Made by a program: the position numbers and the translations under genes
Source: an uncultured Prevotella sp.
GTDB taxonomy: Bacteria > Bacteroidota > Bacteroidia > Bacteroidales > Bacteroidaceae
Direction of reading: 5' to 3'
Assembly: GCA_900543975.1 (NCBI GenBank)
Contig: UQTI01000029.1
Location: 1-34,534, forward strand
DNA length: 34,534 bases
Shown: in pieces, positions 23,088 through 30,165 of the stretch
Position numbering within the stretch: position 1 is the stretch's first letter
Layout: each line of letters starts with the position of its first letter
The notes under the pieces: generated by a model
What the model saw: only the letters and a program-made list of their open reading frames with translations
Told to the model about the DNA's origin: nothing
Database searches by the model: none

Positions 23088-23390
23088 ATGAAAAAATTCT
23101 TTAGACATCACATCACGAGCGTGGCAGCAACGCTTGTTGTCATTTTTGGCTTTGTTTGGTCAGAGGTGAAAGGCTCTGTTATAAATAACGATGTGCCAAA
23201 GACCGCTGAAAGAGTGTGCCAGCAGTGTCGAAACGTCGATGCCAACGATAAGGTGGTAGGTCTTGTCCTTGGCGTGGGAAGCATTCTGGTGCTAATAGGC
23301 TGTTGGCGATTAGAACGCCAAAACGATGTAAAGGACGCTACGATAGACAAGCTTCAAAAGGAGATTGAGGGGCTGAAAAATCATGCTTGA
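23088..23390 (+). CDS. Shortened paralogue of the membrane HTH protein
   Basis: A 100-residue protein with an N-terminal hydrophobic segment (about residues 9-24, ITSVAATLVVIFGFVW), a cysteine-bearing loop (RVCQQCRNVDANDK), a second transmembrane helix (KVVGLVLGVGSILVLIGCW) and a short coiled coil (DVKDATIDKLQKEIEGLKNH). The helix and coil align with those of the protein at 21920: KMVGVVLGLTAIYVL against KVVGLVLGVGSILVL, then RLERQND against LLEIRND. It stops where that protein goes on into its HTH domain. It might pair with the long form through the coiled coil and act as a competitor or sensor; this is inference. Confidence 0.65.
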   Translation: MKKFFRHHITSVAATLVVIFGFVWSEVKGSVINNDVPKTAERVCQQCRNVDANDKVVGLVLGVGSILVLIGCWRLERQNDVKDATIDKLQKEIEGLKNHA

Positions 23391-23612
23391 CAAGCGTTAA
23401 ATTATAACCTCGCAAGAGGTCATAGAAGATGCTTTACTGAGCATCGTGTCCAGGAAATCGTTGTAAAAGTTCAATCGTTTCTTGTCGTTTTTAGCCTCAA
23501 AAAACCATGTTTTTGCATAAATATACAGAATGACAAAAAGAAAGGGATAAGAGGGAATTGGGCTTCAAAACGATAAGAAAAAAGGCGAAATTTTGACGTC
23601 AATTGTTAACAA

Positions 23613-23744
23613 GTCTTAAAAATAGGGTTGAGTTGTCAAAGGGCCTCTTTGAGGACGTCAAAGAGCCTCTTTGAGGCTGTCAAAGAGGCTTAATGAGAAC
23701 GTCATAAAGGCACTTTCATTTTGTCAAATGAGCTTAATGGGAAA
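23613..23744 (+). repeat. Six phased 22-bp units starting with GTC
   Basis: Units begin at 23613, 23635, 23657, 23679, 23701 and 23723, exactly 22 bp apart. All start with GTC, four with GTCAAA. The second and third are closest (GTCAAAGxGCCTCTTTGAGG), each with an internal inverted repeat CAAAGxG/CTCTTTG. The rest have diverged to GGCTTAATGAG or similar. A 22-bp period is about two helical turns, so all units face the same side of the DNA. Confidence 0.75.
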
Positions 23745-23788
23745 CTGCATAAATATGCACCTCAAAGCGCATATTTATGCATGTTTCC
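23740..23788. repeat. Long hairpin next to the 22-bp array
   Basis: GCATAAATATGC (23747-23758) pairs perfectly with GCATATTTATGC (23769-23780), extended by GGAAACT (23740-23746) against ATGTTTCC (23781-23788) with one bulge; the loop is 10 nt. Each arm is itself nearly palindromic. No T run follows, so it is not a typical terminator. Confidence 0.65.
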
Positions 23789-23960
23789 GTGATGTCGTTT
23801 ACGGCTTCATCAGCATCTGTTTTTTCCGTTCCTCAAGCTCCACATGTTACGTTTTGTCAGCATTACCTTATTATAATGGCAAAAGTTAAGCTGTTTTGAG
23901 AAAATACAACACAAAAGTACATTTAATGCATTATTTTTGCGCGTTTTAATATTTTTATAT

Positions 23961-23968
23961 TATCTTTG
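23961..23968 (+). promoter_or_regulatory. -7 box for the secreted-protein genes
   Basis: TATCTTTG matches TAnnTTTG with TTG at 23937-23939, 21 bp upstream; 39 bp before the ATG at 24008. Confidence 0.65.
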
Positions 23969-24007
23969 CTGACGAAATGTAATAATTATCAATAAAAGAA
24001 TAACAAG

Positions 24008-24469
24008 ATGAGAAAATTTTTACTTTCAGTTATGATGCTTCTTGCCGCTGGCATGGCTAAACCCGACGACAAAGCGTGGTATCTGTGCACAGATGCCAAT
24101 GTGAAGGTAGCTCTGGCAGATGTCGACTATCTGCTTGCTGCCGACGACAATGACCATTTCACCGTGGTGGTGAAGAGTGGCTTACCCATTGCCGACGTGA
24201 AGAGCGTGAGCTTCGTGCAGCAGACCACCGGCATAGAGTCGGTCGACATGAGCAAGGCAGGCGTGGTGTTGCCCACCAAGGCATCGGCAACCCTTCAGCT
24301 CACAGGCCTGGCATCAGGCAGCGTTGCAAAGATCTATTCGGTTGACGGCCGACTGGTGAAAGAGGCAACAGCCGCTGGCGAGTCGCTCACCATCAGCGTT
24401 GCCGACCTGGCAGAAGGAACCTACATTCTAAGAACGAAGAACACAGACGTGAAATTTGTGAAGCAGTAA
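24008..24469 (+). CDS. Small secreted protein with T9SS type A-like sorting tail
   Basis: A 153-residue exported protein. A signal peptide (MRKFLLSVMMLLAAGMA) is followed by a short beta-rich part (WYLCTDANVKVALADVDYLL to DVKSVSFVQQ). The last 65 residues look like a Por/type IX C-terminal sorting domain: LASGSVAKIYSVDGRLVKEA, then LAEGTYILRTKNTDVKFVKQ. In known T9SS cargo this tail directs secretion across the outer membrane and is removed. Almost no cargo remains between signal and tail, so the protein is nearly a sorting domain on its own. It is followed 40 bp later by the 559-aa secreted protein, probably in one transcript, from the promoter at 23961. Confidence 0.75.
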   Translation: MRKFLLSVMMLLAAGMAKPDDKAWYLCTDANVKVALADVDYLLAADDNDHFTVVVKSGLPIADVKSVSFVQQTTGIESVDMSKAGVVLPTKASATLQLTGLASGSVAKIYSVDGRLVKEATAAGESLTISVADLAEGTYILRTKNTDVKFVKQ

Positions 24470-24509
24470 AAGGCAAGGAGCAACGAACCTTCTAAAACGG
24501 AGAAACATT

Positions 24510-26189
24510 ATGAAAAAATATTTTCTATCCATCTTATCAGCGCTCATGCTGGCATCATCGGCGAGCGCACAGTTTGTAATAACCAAAACAGACGATACCA
24601 AAACAAACGTTGATGGCAAACTGACAGTAGAGACCCAAGGCGAAGCACCGACATTTGGCGGCATCAACGTAAACGACATTTCTTATATAACCCGCAAACA
24701 GAACCTACAACTCACAGAGACGCTGAAAGCCAACTATTTTCAGGGCATCAAGTCGCAGTCGTCGGTAGGCGCAGCCAACTATTATCTTGTCTTAACCAAC
24801 GATCCCGACATGGAGATCAGCGACGAGCAGCAGTTCACCCCCACCACACCCGGTGGAGCCGTTGTGTCGCTCGACATCTACGGTGCCGACAGCTCAGACC
24901 CCGACAACGCCATCCTGCCCGATGGCACCTACACGCTCAACGAGTCGACAGCAGCCGGCACCGCCGACATGCAGACCACCTTCGTGCGCCAGCTTGGTTT
25001 CAAGGGCGTGCTCGAATATAAGACCGTAAAGAGCGGCACCATCACCGTGAGCCGAAGCGACCAGGGTGTCTACACCATCGACGGCACCTTCGTGTCAGAA
25101 CAGGGCGAGCAGTTCACCGTCCACTATGCTGGCGAGCTGACCTTCGAGAACAAGAGTTCAAGCTCTAAGGACAACCTCATGACCGACGATGTGGTCAACA
25201 CCGTGTTCAAGGGTCTCACCATCACCGCCCATGGCGGCGACGAGAAATATAACCGTTACACCCTTCAGCTCTTCGACGGCACCGACAACAACGGCCTCAT
25301 CTCCGACGGCGTGGTGCTCAACGTCGATCTCTTCTCTACCACCCCTGCCGGCGACGACATCATCATTGCCGACGGCACCTATAGCGCCTCTGCCGACTAT
25401 GAGCAGATCAAAGAATTTAAGCCTATGACCTTCCTGCCTGGCGAGTGTTACACCGTCATCGGCTACCCGCTCTATGTGGGAACCTATCTCCAGGACATGC
25501 GCAAGAGCGCCGAGACAGGCACCATGCTCTATGGCTACGCCAACCAGGGAACCATCACCATGAAGCGCGACGGCAGCAAGTATAACGTCAAGGTAGACCT
25601 GACCACCCGCAACGGTGTCCACATCACAGGCGAATATCCCATGGGCGATGTCGACCTGATCGACAGCCGTCCAAAGAACATCGACGACCGTCTGCATGCA
25701 GACAAGGAGATGGCCTTCTCTACAGACACCTATTCTTATGCCTACTGCACTCCCGGCTATCAGAACCAGAACAAGGGCGAGGCGCATCCCGATGTTAACG
25801 AGTTTGAGCTTGTGGTCAACGACCACATCACCAGCGAGTCGTTCGTGCTCGACCTCATCCTGCCAGCTGGCGTGACCACCCCCGAGGGCACCTACACCGT
25901 GGCTGACGTGGACAACGACAAGTATGATCCTTACACATGGGTTCCCGGCTACAACGTGGGCATCTCTGCCGTTAGAAAGGGCACATGGGCTTACGAGCAC
26001 TATGTAAAAGACTCGATTGAGCCTGACATCAAGGCTGCCGCTACAGAGGGCACCATCAAGATCACGAAGAACCAGGGCATCGGCGGTCAGGACTTCTACA
26101 CCATAGAATATGAACTGAAGGACGACAGCAACCCCAAGAACACCGTCAAGGCCACATGGCTGGGCAAGATCAAGATCTACGCTTATTAG
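24510..26189 (+). CDS. Secreted three-repeat beta-rich protein of unknown function
   Basis: A 559-residue exported protein with signal peptide MKKYFLSILSALMLASSASA (cleaved before Gln). A short N-terminal part ending NVNDISYITRK resembles the DVKSVSFVQ part of the preceding protein. Then come three diverged repeats of about 130-150 residues, starting near residues 88, 247 and 430. Each has a strand-rich opening (YYLVLTND / YTLQLFDG / FELVVNDH), a conserved turn (LPDGTYTL / IADGTYSA / TPEGTYTV), a GTITV/GTITM/GTIKI strand, a Y-x-I/V strand, and a closing strand; the third repeat ends the chain. There are no cysteine pairs or catalytic motifs. It may be a surface or binding protein. I recognise no named family. 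Confidence 0.8.
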   Translation: MKKYFLSILSALMLASSASAQFVITKTDDTKTNVDGKLTVETQGEAPTFGGINVNDISYITRKQNLQLTETLKANYFQGIKSQSSVGAANYYLVLTNDPDMEISDEQQFTPTTPGGAVVSLDIYGADSSDPDNAILPDGTYTLNESTAAGTADMQTTFVRQLGFKGVLEYKTVKSGTITVSRSDQGVYTIDGTFVSEQGEQFTVHYAGELTFENKSSSSKDNLMTDDVVNTVFKGLTITAHGGDEKYNRYTLQLFDGTDNNGLISDGVVLNVDLFSTTPAGDDIIIADGTYSASADYEQIKEFKPMTFLPGECYTVIGYPLYVGTYLQDMRKSAETGTMLYGYANQGTITMKRDGSKYNVKVDLTTRNGVHITGEYPMGDVDLIDSRPKNIDDRLHADKEMAFSTDTYSYAYCTPGYQNQNKGEAHPDVNEFELVVNDHITSESFVLDLILPAGVTTPEGTYTVADVDNDKYDPYTWVPGYNVGISAVRKGTWAYEHYVKDSIEPDIKAAATEGTIKITKNQGIGGQDFYTIEYELKDDSNPKNTVKATWLGKIKIYAY

Positions 26190-26343
26190 TCTAGCAGATA
26201 GACCTCTACAAGAAGAAAAGGGCAATCGCCGCATAACAACGCAATTGCCCCCTTTCTGCCATCTGTGCAGAAAGGGGGCGATTTGCGTTTCATGTGGGCG
26301 ATTTGCGTTTAACGTTGGCGATTGTCTATTAATCGCTTATTTT
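26190..26343. repeat. Strong hairpin and GGCGATTTGCGTTT direct repeats
   Basis: A perfect 13-bp stem, GCCCCCTTTCTGC (26247-26259) with GCAGAAAGGGGGC (26267-26279), and a 7-nt loop, 57 bp after the secreted-protein stop. It is followed by two copies of GGCGATTTGCGTTT (about 26277-26290 and 26297-26310) and a diverged third, GGCGATTGTCTATT. The hairpin could end the transcript although no T run follows. Confidence 0.65.
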
Positions 26344-26524
26344 GCGCTTCGCGCGGTTTTTTAAACATTAATTTCCATTAATGATCCATTAATTATCATT
26401 AATACGCGCTTCGCGCGGATATTTATGAATTATTAATTTAAAATTAATACGCGCGAAGCGCGAAATATTAATGTTCATTAATGTTCAATTAATGGGAATT
26501 AATGTTTAAAACCGCGCGAAGCGC
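26344..26524. mobile_element. Palindromic element, copy 2
   Basis: 181 bp with matching ends: GCGCTTCGCGCGG at 26344-26356 and its complement at 26512-26524. The ends extend inward through TTTAAACATTAAT and nested copies of CGCGCTTCGCGCG or its complement near 26404 and 26450. The two halves could fold into one long hairpin. It is the better preserved copy of the element also found at 21694-21864. It carries no ORF. Confidence 0.75.
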
Positions 26525-26555
26525 AAAGCGCGATGTAGATAACGATGTGAGAGAC

Positions 26556-29387
26556 TTATAATATAATAAGGTGAGAGCCTCCCCCTTGCGCCTTCTCCCT
26601 CATGGCGCCGGGGCTTATTCCAAACTCGTCCTTGAAACACTTGTTGAAGTAGGACGGTGAGGTGAAGCCCACCTCGTAGGCAATCTCCGAGACCGACTTT
26701 TCCGTTTTCTCTATCAGTCGACGGCTGCGTTCCAGACGAGCCTTGCGCAGCAGTTCCACAGGTGTCTGGCCCGTGAGAGCCTTCACCTTGCGGTAAAGCT
26801 GCACGCGCGACAGGCCGATCTCCTCGCCAATGCGCTCCACGGAGAAGTCGCTGTCTCCCATGTTGTCGCGGATCACCTCGCGCAGTCTCGTCACGAAGGT
26901 CTGGTCCTGAGCCCCCAGCATCTCCTCTTCCTTTTCCTCCTCCTTGCTGTTGCCCGAGAAGAGCGAGCGCAGGAGCGTGCGCGAGTGGATGAGGTTGTCT
27001 ATACGGGCGAGGAGCAGCGAGCCCGTGAACGGCTTCGTGAGATACGAGTCGGCGCCCGTGCCGTAGCCCTCCTCGCGCTGTTCAGAGAGCGAGCGTGCGG
27101 TGAGCAAGATCACAGGAATGTGGCTCGTTGCCGTGTCAGCCTTCAGACGGCGCGTAAACTCAAGGCCGTCCATCACAGGCATCATCACGTCACACACCAC
27201 CAGCTTAGGCACCTCGCGGCGGGCACGCTCCAAGCCTTGCTGTCCGTTGACCGCCTCCGACACGTTATAGTGGTCTTGCAGTATGGAACGCAGATAAGCC
27301 CTCATGCCGTTGTTGTCGTCGATGATGAGCACCAGCGGGCGGTCCGCGTCAAAGTCTTCGGCGTTGGTTATGCGCTCCGCCTTCTCCGCCGCCTCCACGT
27401 TCACGGGAGCGTAAGAGTCGTCCACATATCCCTGCTCCGCTTTCGTGCAGTTGTCTTTGTTGCCGTCGTTGTCGGCGTCAGGGTCATAGCCCTCTTGCGT
27501 GTCGGGCAGAGTTATGCTGAACGTTGTTCCCTCCTCTTGTGAGCTTGTGGCGCTTATACTGCCGTGGTGCAGGTCCACGTTGGCCTTCACCAGCGCCAGG
27601 CCTATGCCCGTGCCGCCGATGCTGCCCTTCGACTGGTAGAACCTCTCGAAGATGTGAGGCAGGTCGTCCTTGCTTATCGTCTTCACCGAGTCGTTGTTCA
27701 TCGTGAAGAAGAAGGATCCCCCGTTGTGTCTCAGCGTTATGGTTATCGTTCCGTCCTTCGGCGTATATTTCACCGCGTTCGACATGAGATTGAAGAACAC
27801 ACGCGCCAGCTTGTCACGGTCGGCAATGACGGTAGCTTGTGCTGCATCGGCGGGAGCGTCCACCTTCACCGTTATTCCCTTGCGCGAGGTCACGGCATCG
27901 AAGTCGTCAGCCCACAGCCGCAGCGTCTCGGCAAGGTTGAAGCGGTTCAGCTTCAGCACCGCCTTGTTGTTCTGCACCTTTCGGAAGTCGAGGATCTCGC
28001 TCACCAGCTGTATAAGGATCTTCGTGTTGCGTTCCACCATCTGCAACATGCGTCGGTGCGTGCCCTGCACCGTCTTGTCTTCAAGCAGCTGCTCCGTAGG
28101 GCCGGCGATGAGGGTGAGCGGCGTGCGCAGCTCGTGACTGATGTTTGTGAAAAACTGTAGCTGCGTGTGCGTCAGCTCCTCTATGTGCTTTGTCATCTGT
28201 CGTTGCTGCTCCACGCTGTCAGCCAGCTGCCTGTTCAAGCGTGCCTTTGCGCGGTTGGCTCTTACCACATAGACATAAGCCATGCCAAGCAGGAGCAGCG
28301 CCCCTAACATGATGAGCAGGTAGATGCGTTGCGTCTTGAAGTCGTTCACCGTCTTGTCCACGCGGTCGCGCAGCTCCGAGAGGTGTCCCTGCTGACGAGT
28401 AGTCTCGTCATACTGCATGAGCAGCACGCGGGCGTTGGCCTCTGTCACGAGAGCCGATGACAGGCGGTTCTCGCGGTCGTAAGGTTTGTGCGTAAGAATT
28501 TTCATTGCCAGCCTCATGACCTCGTCGCCGCGCGTGGGGTAGATGGACGACGCGAAGAGCTTGCCCTCAGCGACGAGCTGCATGCCGCCGCCCTGTTGAG
28601 GCATGGCGTCGATGCCGCACAGCTTTATGGTCTTAGGGTCTATGCCGTGCTTCACCACCGCCCGTCGCGCCCCCATCGCCATGCGGTCGTTGTGGGCGAA
28701 GATGCCGTTGAAGGCAGGGTAGGGTGTGCTCAGGAGCGAGTCCATCACGCGGTAGGCCCCCTCTTCTGTCCAGTCGGCATACACCTTCTTCACGATGTCA
28801 ATGTTTGGCCGTAGTGCCGCCACGCTGTCGAAGCCCTCGCCGCGCTCAATGGCTGGCGACGACGATGACAGTCCGCACAGCTCCACCACCTTTGTGCCGG
28901 CCGTGTTGGCGTTAGCCATAAATTCGGCCATGGAAGCGCCGATCTCGTGGTTGTTGGCACCTATGTAGGCCGTATATTTGTCCGAATGTGTCCGTCGGTC
29001 GAAGACAATGACCGGAATGCCCTTCTCATACGCCTTGTCTATGGCTGGCGAGATGGAGACCTGTCCCGGTGCCACCACCAGCAGGTCCACGCCTTGTTCC
29101 ACGAACCGGTTTATCTGCTCCGTTTGCAGGCGCACATCGTCGTTGGCCGACTTTATCTGCAGGTCCACGTCATAGTAGGTAGCCGCTATGCGCAGCTCCT
29201 CGTTCAGCTTGTCACGCCATGTGTCTTCAGAACATTGCGACACGCCCACGACAAACCGCTTATGCGTCTCTTCGCCTCCACACGATGCGAGGCACAGGCT
29301 CACGGCAGCTGTGAGCACCAGCGCCGTGACGGCGTTTGCAAGCCATGACAGAGAATGGCGCTTGTTTGTTTTATGGATAGTTTTCAT
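26556..29387 (-). CDS. Hybrid two-component system regulator with sugar-binding sensor
   Basis: A 943-residue single-chain sensor-regulator. In order: a signal/anchor with a lipobox-like CLASC (Cys36); a type I periplasmic sugar-binding domain (about 44-320, with NRFVEQGVDLLVVAP, GANNHEIGASMAEF and FNGIFAHNDRMAMGARRAV); a transmembrane helix (about 357-377); a histidine kinase with His418 in NISHELRTP and the GTGIGLALVK ATP-binding box; a receiver with Asp733 in VVCDVMMPVMDG and Lys in LTKPF; and an AraC-type HTH pair at the end (LSRVQLYRKVKALTG, VGFTSPSYFNKCFK). Relatives with this sensor fold, such as BT1754 of B. thetaiotaomicron, bind fructose and activate fructan loci. It is divergent from susCD, which it probably controls. 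The sugar here is not proven. Confidence 0.93.
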   Translation of the reverse strand: MKTIHKTNKRHSLSWLANAVTALVLTAAVSLCLASCGGEETHKRFVVGVSQCSEDTWRDKLNEELRIAATYYDVDLQIKSANDDVRLQTEQINRFVEQGVDLLVVAPGQVSISPAIDKAYEKGIPVIVFDRRTHSDKYTAYIGANNHEIGASMAEFMANANTAGTKVVELCGLSSSSPAIERGEGFDSVAALRPNIDIVKKVYADWTEEGAYRVMDSLLSTPYPAFNGIFAHNDRMAMGARRAVVKHGIDPKTIKLCGIDAMPQQGGGMQLVAEGKLFASSIYPTRGDEVMRLAMKILTHKPYDRENRLSSALVTEANARVLLMQYDETTRQQGHLSELRDRVDKTVNDFKTQRIYLLIMLGALLLLGMAYVYVVRANRAKARLNRQLADSVEQQRQMTKHIEELTHTQLQFFTNISHELRTPLTLIAGPTEQLLEDKTVQGTHRRMLQMVERNTKILIQLVSEILDFRKVQNNKAVLKLNRFNLAETLRLWADDFDAVTSRKGITVKVDAPADAAQATVIADRDKLARVFFNLMSNAVKYTPKDGTITITLRHNGGSFFFTMNNDSVKTISKDDLPHIFERFYQSKGSIGGTGIGLALVKANVDLHHGSISATSSQEEGTTFSITLPDTQEGYDPDADNDGNKDNCTKAEQGYVDDSYAPVNVEAAEKAERITNAEDFDADRPLVLIIDDNNGMRAYLRSILQDHYNVSEAVNGQQGLERARREVPKLVVCDVMMPVMDGLEFTRRLKADTATSHIPVILLTARSLSEQREEGYGTGADSYLTKPFTGSLLLARIDNLIHSRTLLRSLFSGNSKEEEKEEEMLGAQDQTFVTRLREVIRDNMGDSDFSVERIGEEIGLSRVQLYRKVKALTGQTPVELLRKARLERSRRLIEKTEKSVSEIAYEVGFTSPSYFNKCFKDEFGISPGAMREKAQGGGSHLIIL

Positions 29388-29454
29388 TCTAAAGATGTCT
29401 TCACTAAAAATGAGGAAATTCTAAAATAATAGTTGTCAAGGAAATATCACGTTG

Positions 29455-29462
29455 CAAAATTA
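29455..29462 (-). promoter_or_regulatory. -7 box for the hybrid regulator gene
   Basis: The minus strand reads TAATTTTG, 68 bp before the ATG. No TTG is seen at standard spacing. Confidence 0.5.
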
Positions 29463-29567
29463 AGAAAAAAGCGCGAATTTTGTTGTCTTTTTTTGTAAAA
29501 ATGTTTCGTGAAAGAAAAGTGCAACAATAATGAACGTTTTTTTATGTCGCATAGCCTTGTTAATTGC

Positions 29568-29575
29568 TAACTTTG
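29568..29575 (+). promoter_or_regulatory. -7 box of the small RNA
   Basis: TAACTTTG matches TAnnTTTG. The transcript should start about 7 bp downstream, near 29582, and no gene follows before the terminator at 29742. Confidence 0.55.
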
Positions 29576-29581
29576 CAAACA

Positions 29582-29786
29582 GAAAAGAAAGACACACGAA
29601 ATAGGTTTTTTGGTTGATAAATAAGAATTTGGTTTTATTAATTGATGGTAATTTGTGAGCAGCGTTTATGGTTTTTATCGCTGCTCTACCCACGAGAGAC
29701 CGTGAGGTTGGTCGTGGCGATTGAAAAGGAATTGTTTAGGAGGACGGAAGAACGAACAGAACACGTTGTTCCGTCCTTCTTTTTTT
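29582..29786 (+). ncRNA. Candidate small RNA (about 200 nt)
   Basis: A stretch with its own promoter (29568-29575) and terminator, but no credible reading frame. It has a stem GAGCAGCG (29657-29664) / CGCTGCTC (29679-29686) with a 14-nt loop, a second possible stem (CCACG near 29690 with CGTGG near 29713), and a final stem GGACGGAA (29742-29749) / TTCCGTCC (29769-29776) followed by a T-rich run (29777-29786). The 5' part is U- and A-rich. It lies between the hybrid regulator and susC, so it may be a glycan-related regulator or an unrelated housekeeping RNA such as 6S; I could not match it to a known family. Confidence 0.55.
29742..29786 (+). terminator. Terminator of the small RNA
   Basis: An 8-bp perfect stem GGACGGAA/TTCCGTCC with a 19-nt loop, followed by TTCTTTTTTT. 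Confidence 0.7.
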
Positions 29787-29894
29787 GTGCCCGTAGGCCT
29801 AAACCGGAAAGGCTAATCTCCTTCTTTTTACTTGTCTACTCGTTTGCTGGCAGCATGTCGAAGGCATGCGAAACTTGAGTTGATGATTGTAAAT

Positions 29895-29953
29895 TTCGTT
29901 CATATCATGTCATTTTTGCAACATTGCAACAAATGAATAGCTTGATGAACGAA
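29895..29953. promoter_or_regulatory. Symmetric operator upstream of susC
   Basis: TTCGTTCAT (29895-29903) and ATGAACGAA (29945-29953) form a perfect 9-bp inverted repeat centred on 29924. At the same centre lies a perfect tandem repeat TTGCAACATTGCAACA (29916-29931), flanked by CATTT and AAATG. The centre is about 60 bp upstream of the susC -7 box, right for an activator. The AraC domain of the adjacent hybrid regulator is the natural candidate to bind it. Confidence 0.55.
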
Positions 29954-29982
29954 TTTTTATCTTATATCATTATAAACGAGAT

Positions 29983-29990
29983 TAATTTTG
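29983..29990 (+). promoter_or_regulatory. -7 box for susCD
   Basis: TAATTTTG matches TAnnTTTG, with no good TTG -33 upstream, as expected for a promoter that needs an activator. The leader to the ATG at 30166 is about 170 nt, AT-rich, without a strong fold that I can see. Confidence 0.6.
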
Positions 29991-30165
29991 CAGCACAACA
30001 ATCGCTTACAAGACCAATCGACAACAATTAGTTTTGCATGTTACATATATAAAAAAAGTGCATGTAAAAAATCCTATTGAAAGTCATCTCGTTTGTATGC
30101 GATAACTAAAAACAAAAAAGAAAAAAGAAAACAATAAACAAAATAAACCTAAAAGTAAAAATTGA

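Larger units (their letters stand above)
23391..24007. other. 617-bp gene-free region with 22-bp repeats and a long hairpin
   Basis: No convincing gene. It holds a phased 22-bp repeat array (23613-23744), a strong hairpin (23740-23788), and the promoter TATCTTTG (23961-23968, TTG at 23937-23939) for the next gene. 23391-23612 is AT-rich with nothing I can name. A 72-codon frame across the repeats and hairpin is judged spurious. Confidence 0.6.

Noticed and set aside
23613..23744. Possible CRISPR-like array
   Set aside because: Units are adjacent with a 22-bp period, diverged from one another, and have no spacers.
23671..23889. A 72-codon frame
   Set aside because: It crosses the 22-bp repeats and the hairpin and has no promoter or protein-like pattern.
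29642..29878. A 78-codon frame between the regulator and susC
   Set aside because: It runs through the hairpins and terminator of the candidate small RNA and has no recognisable protein features.
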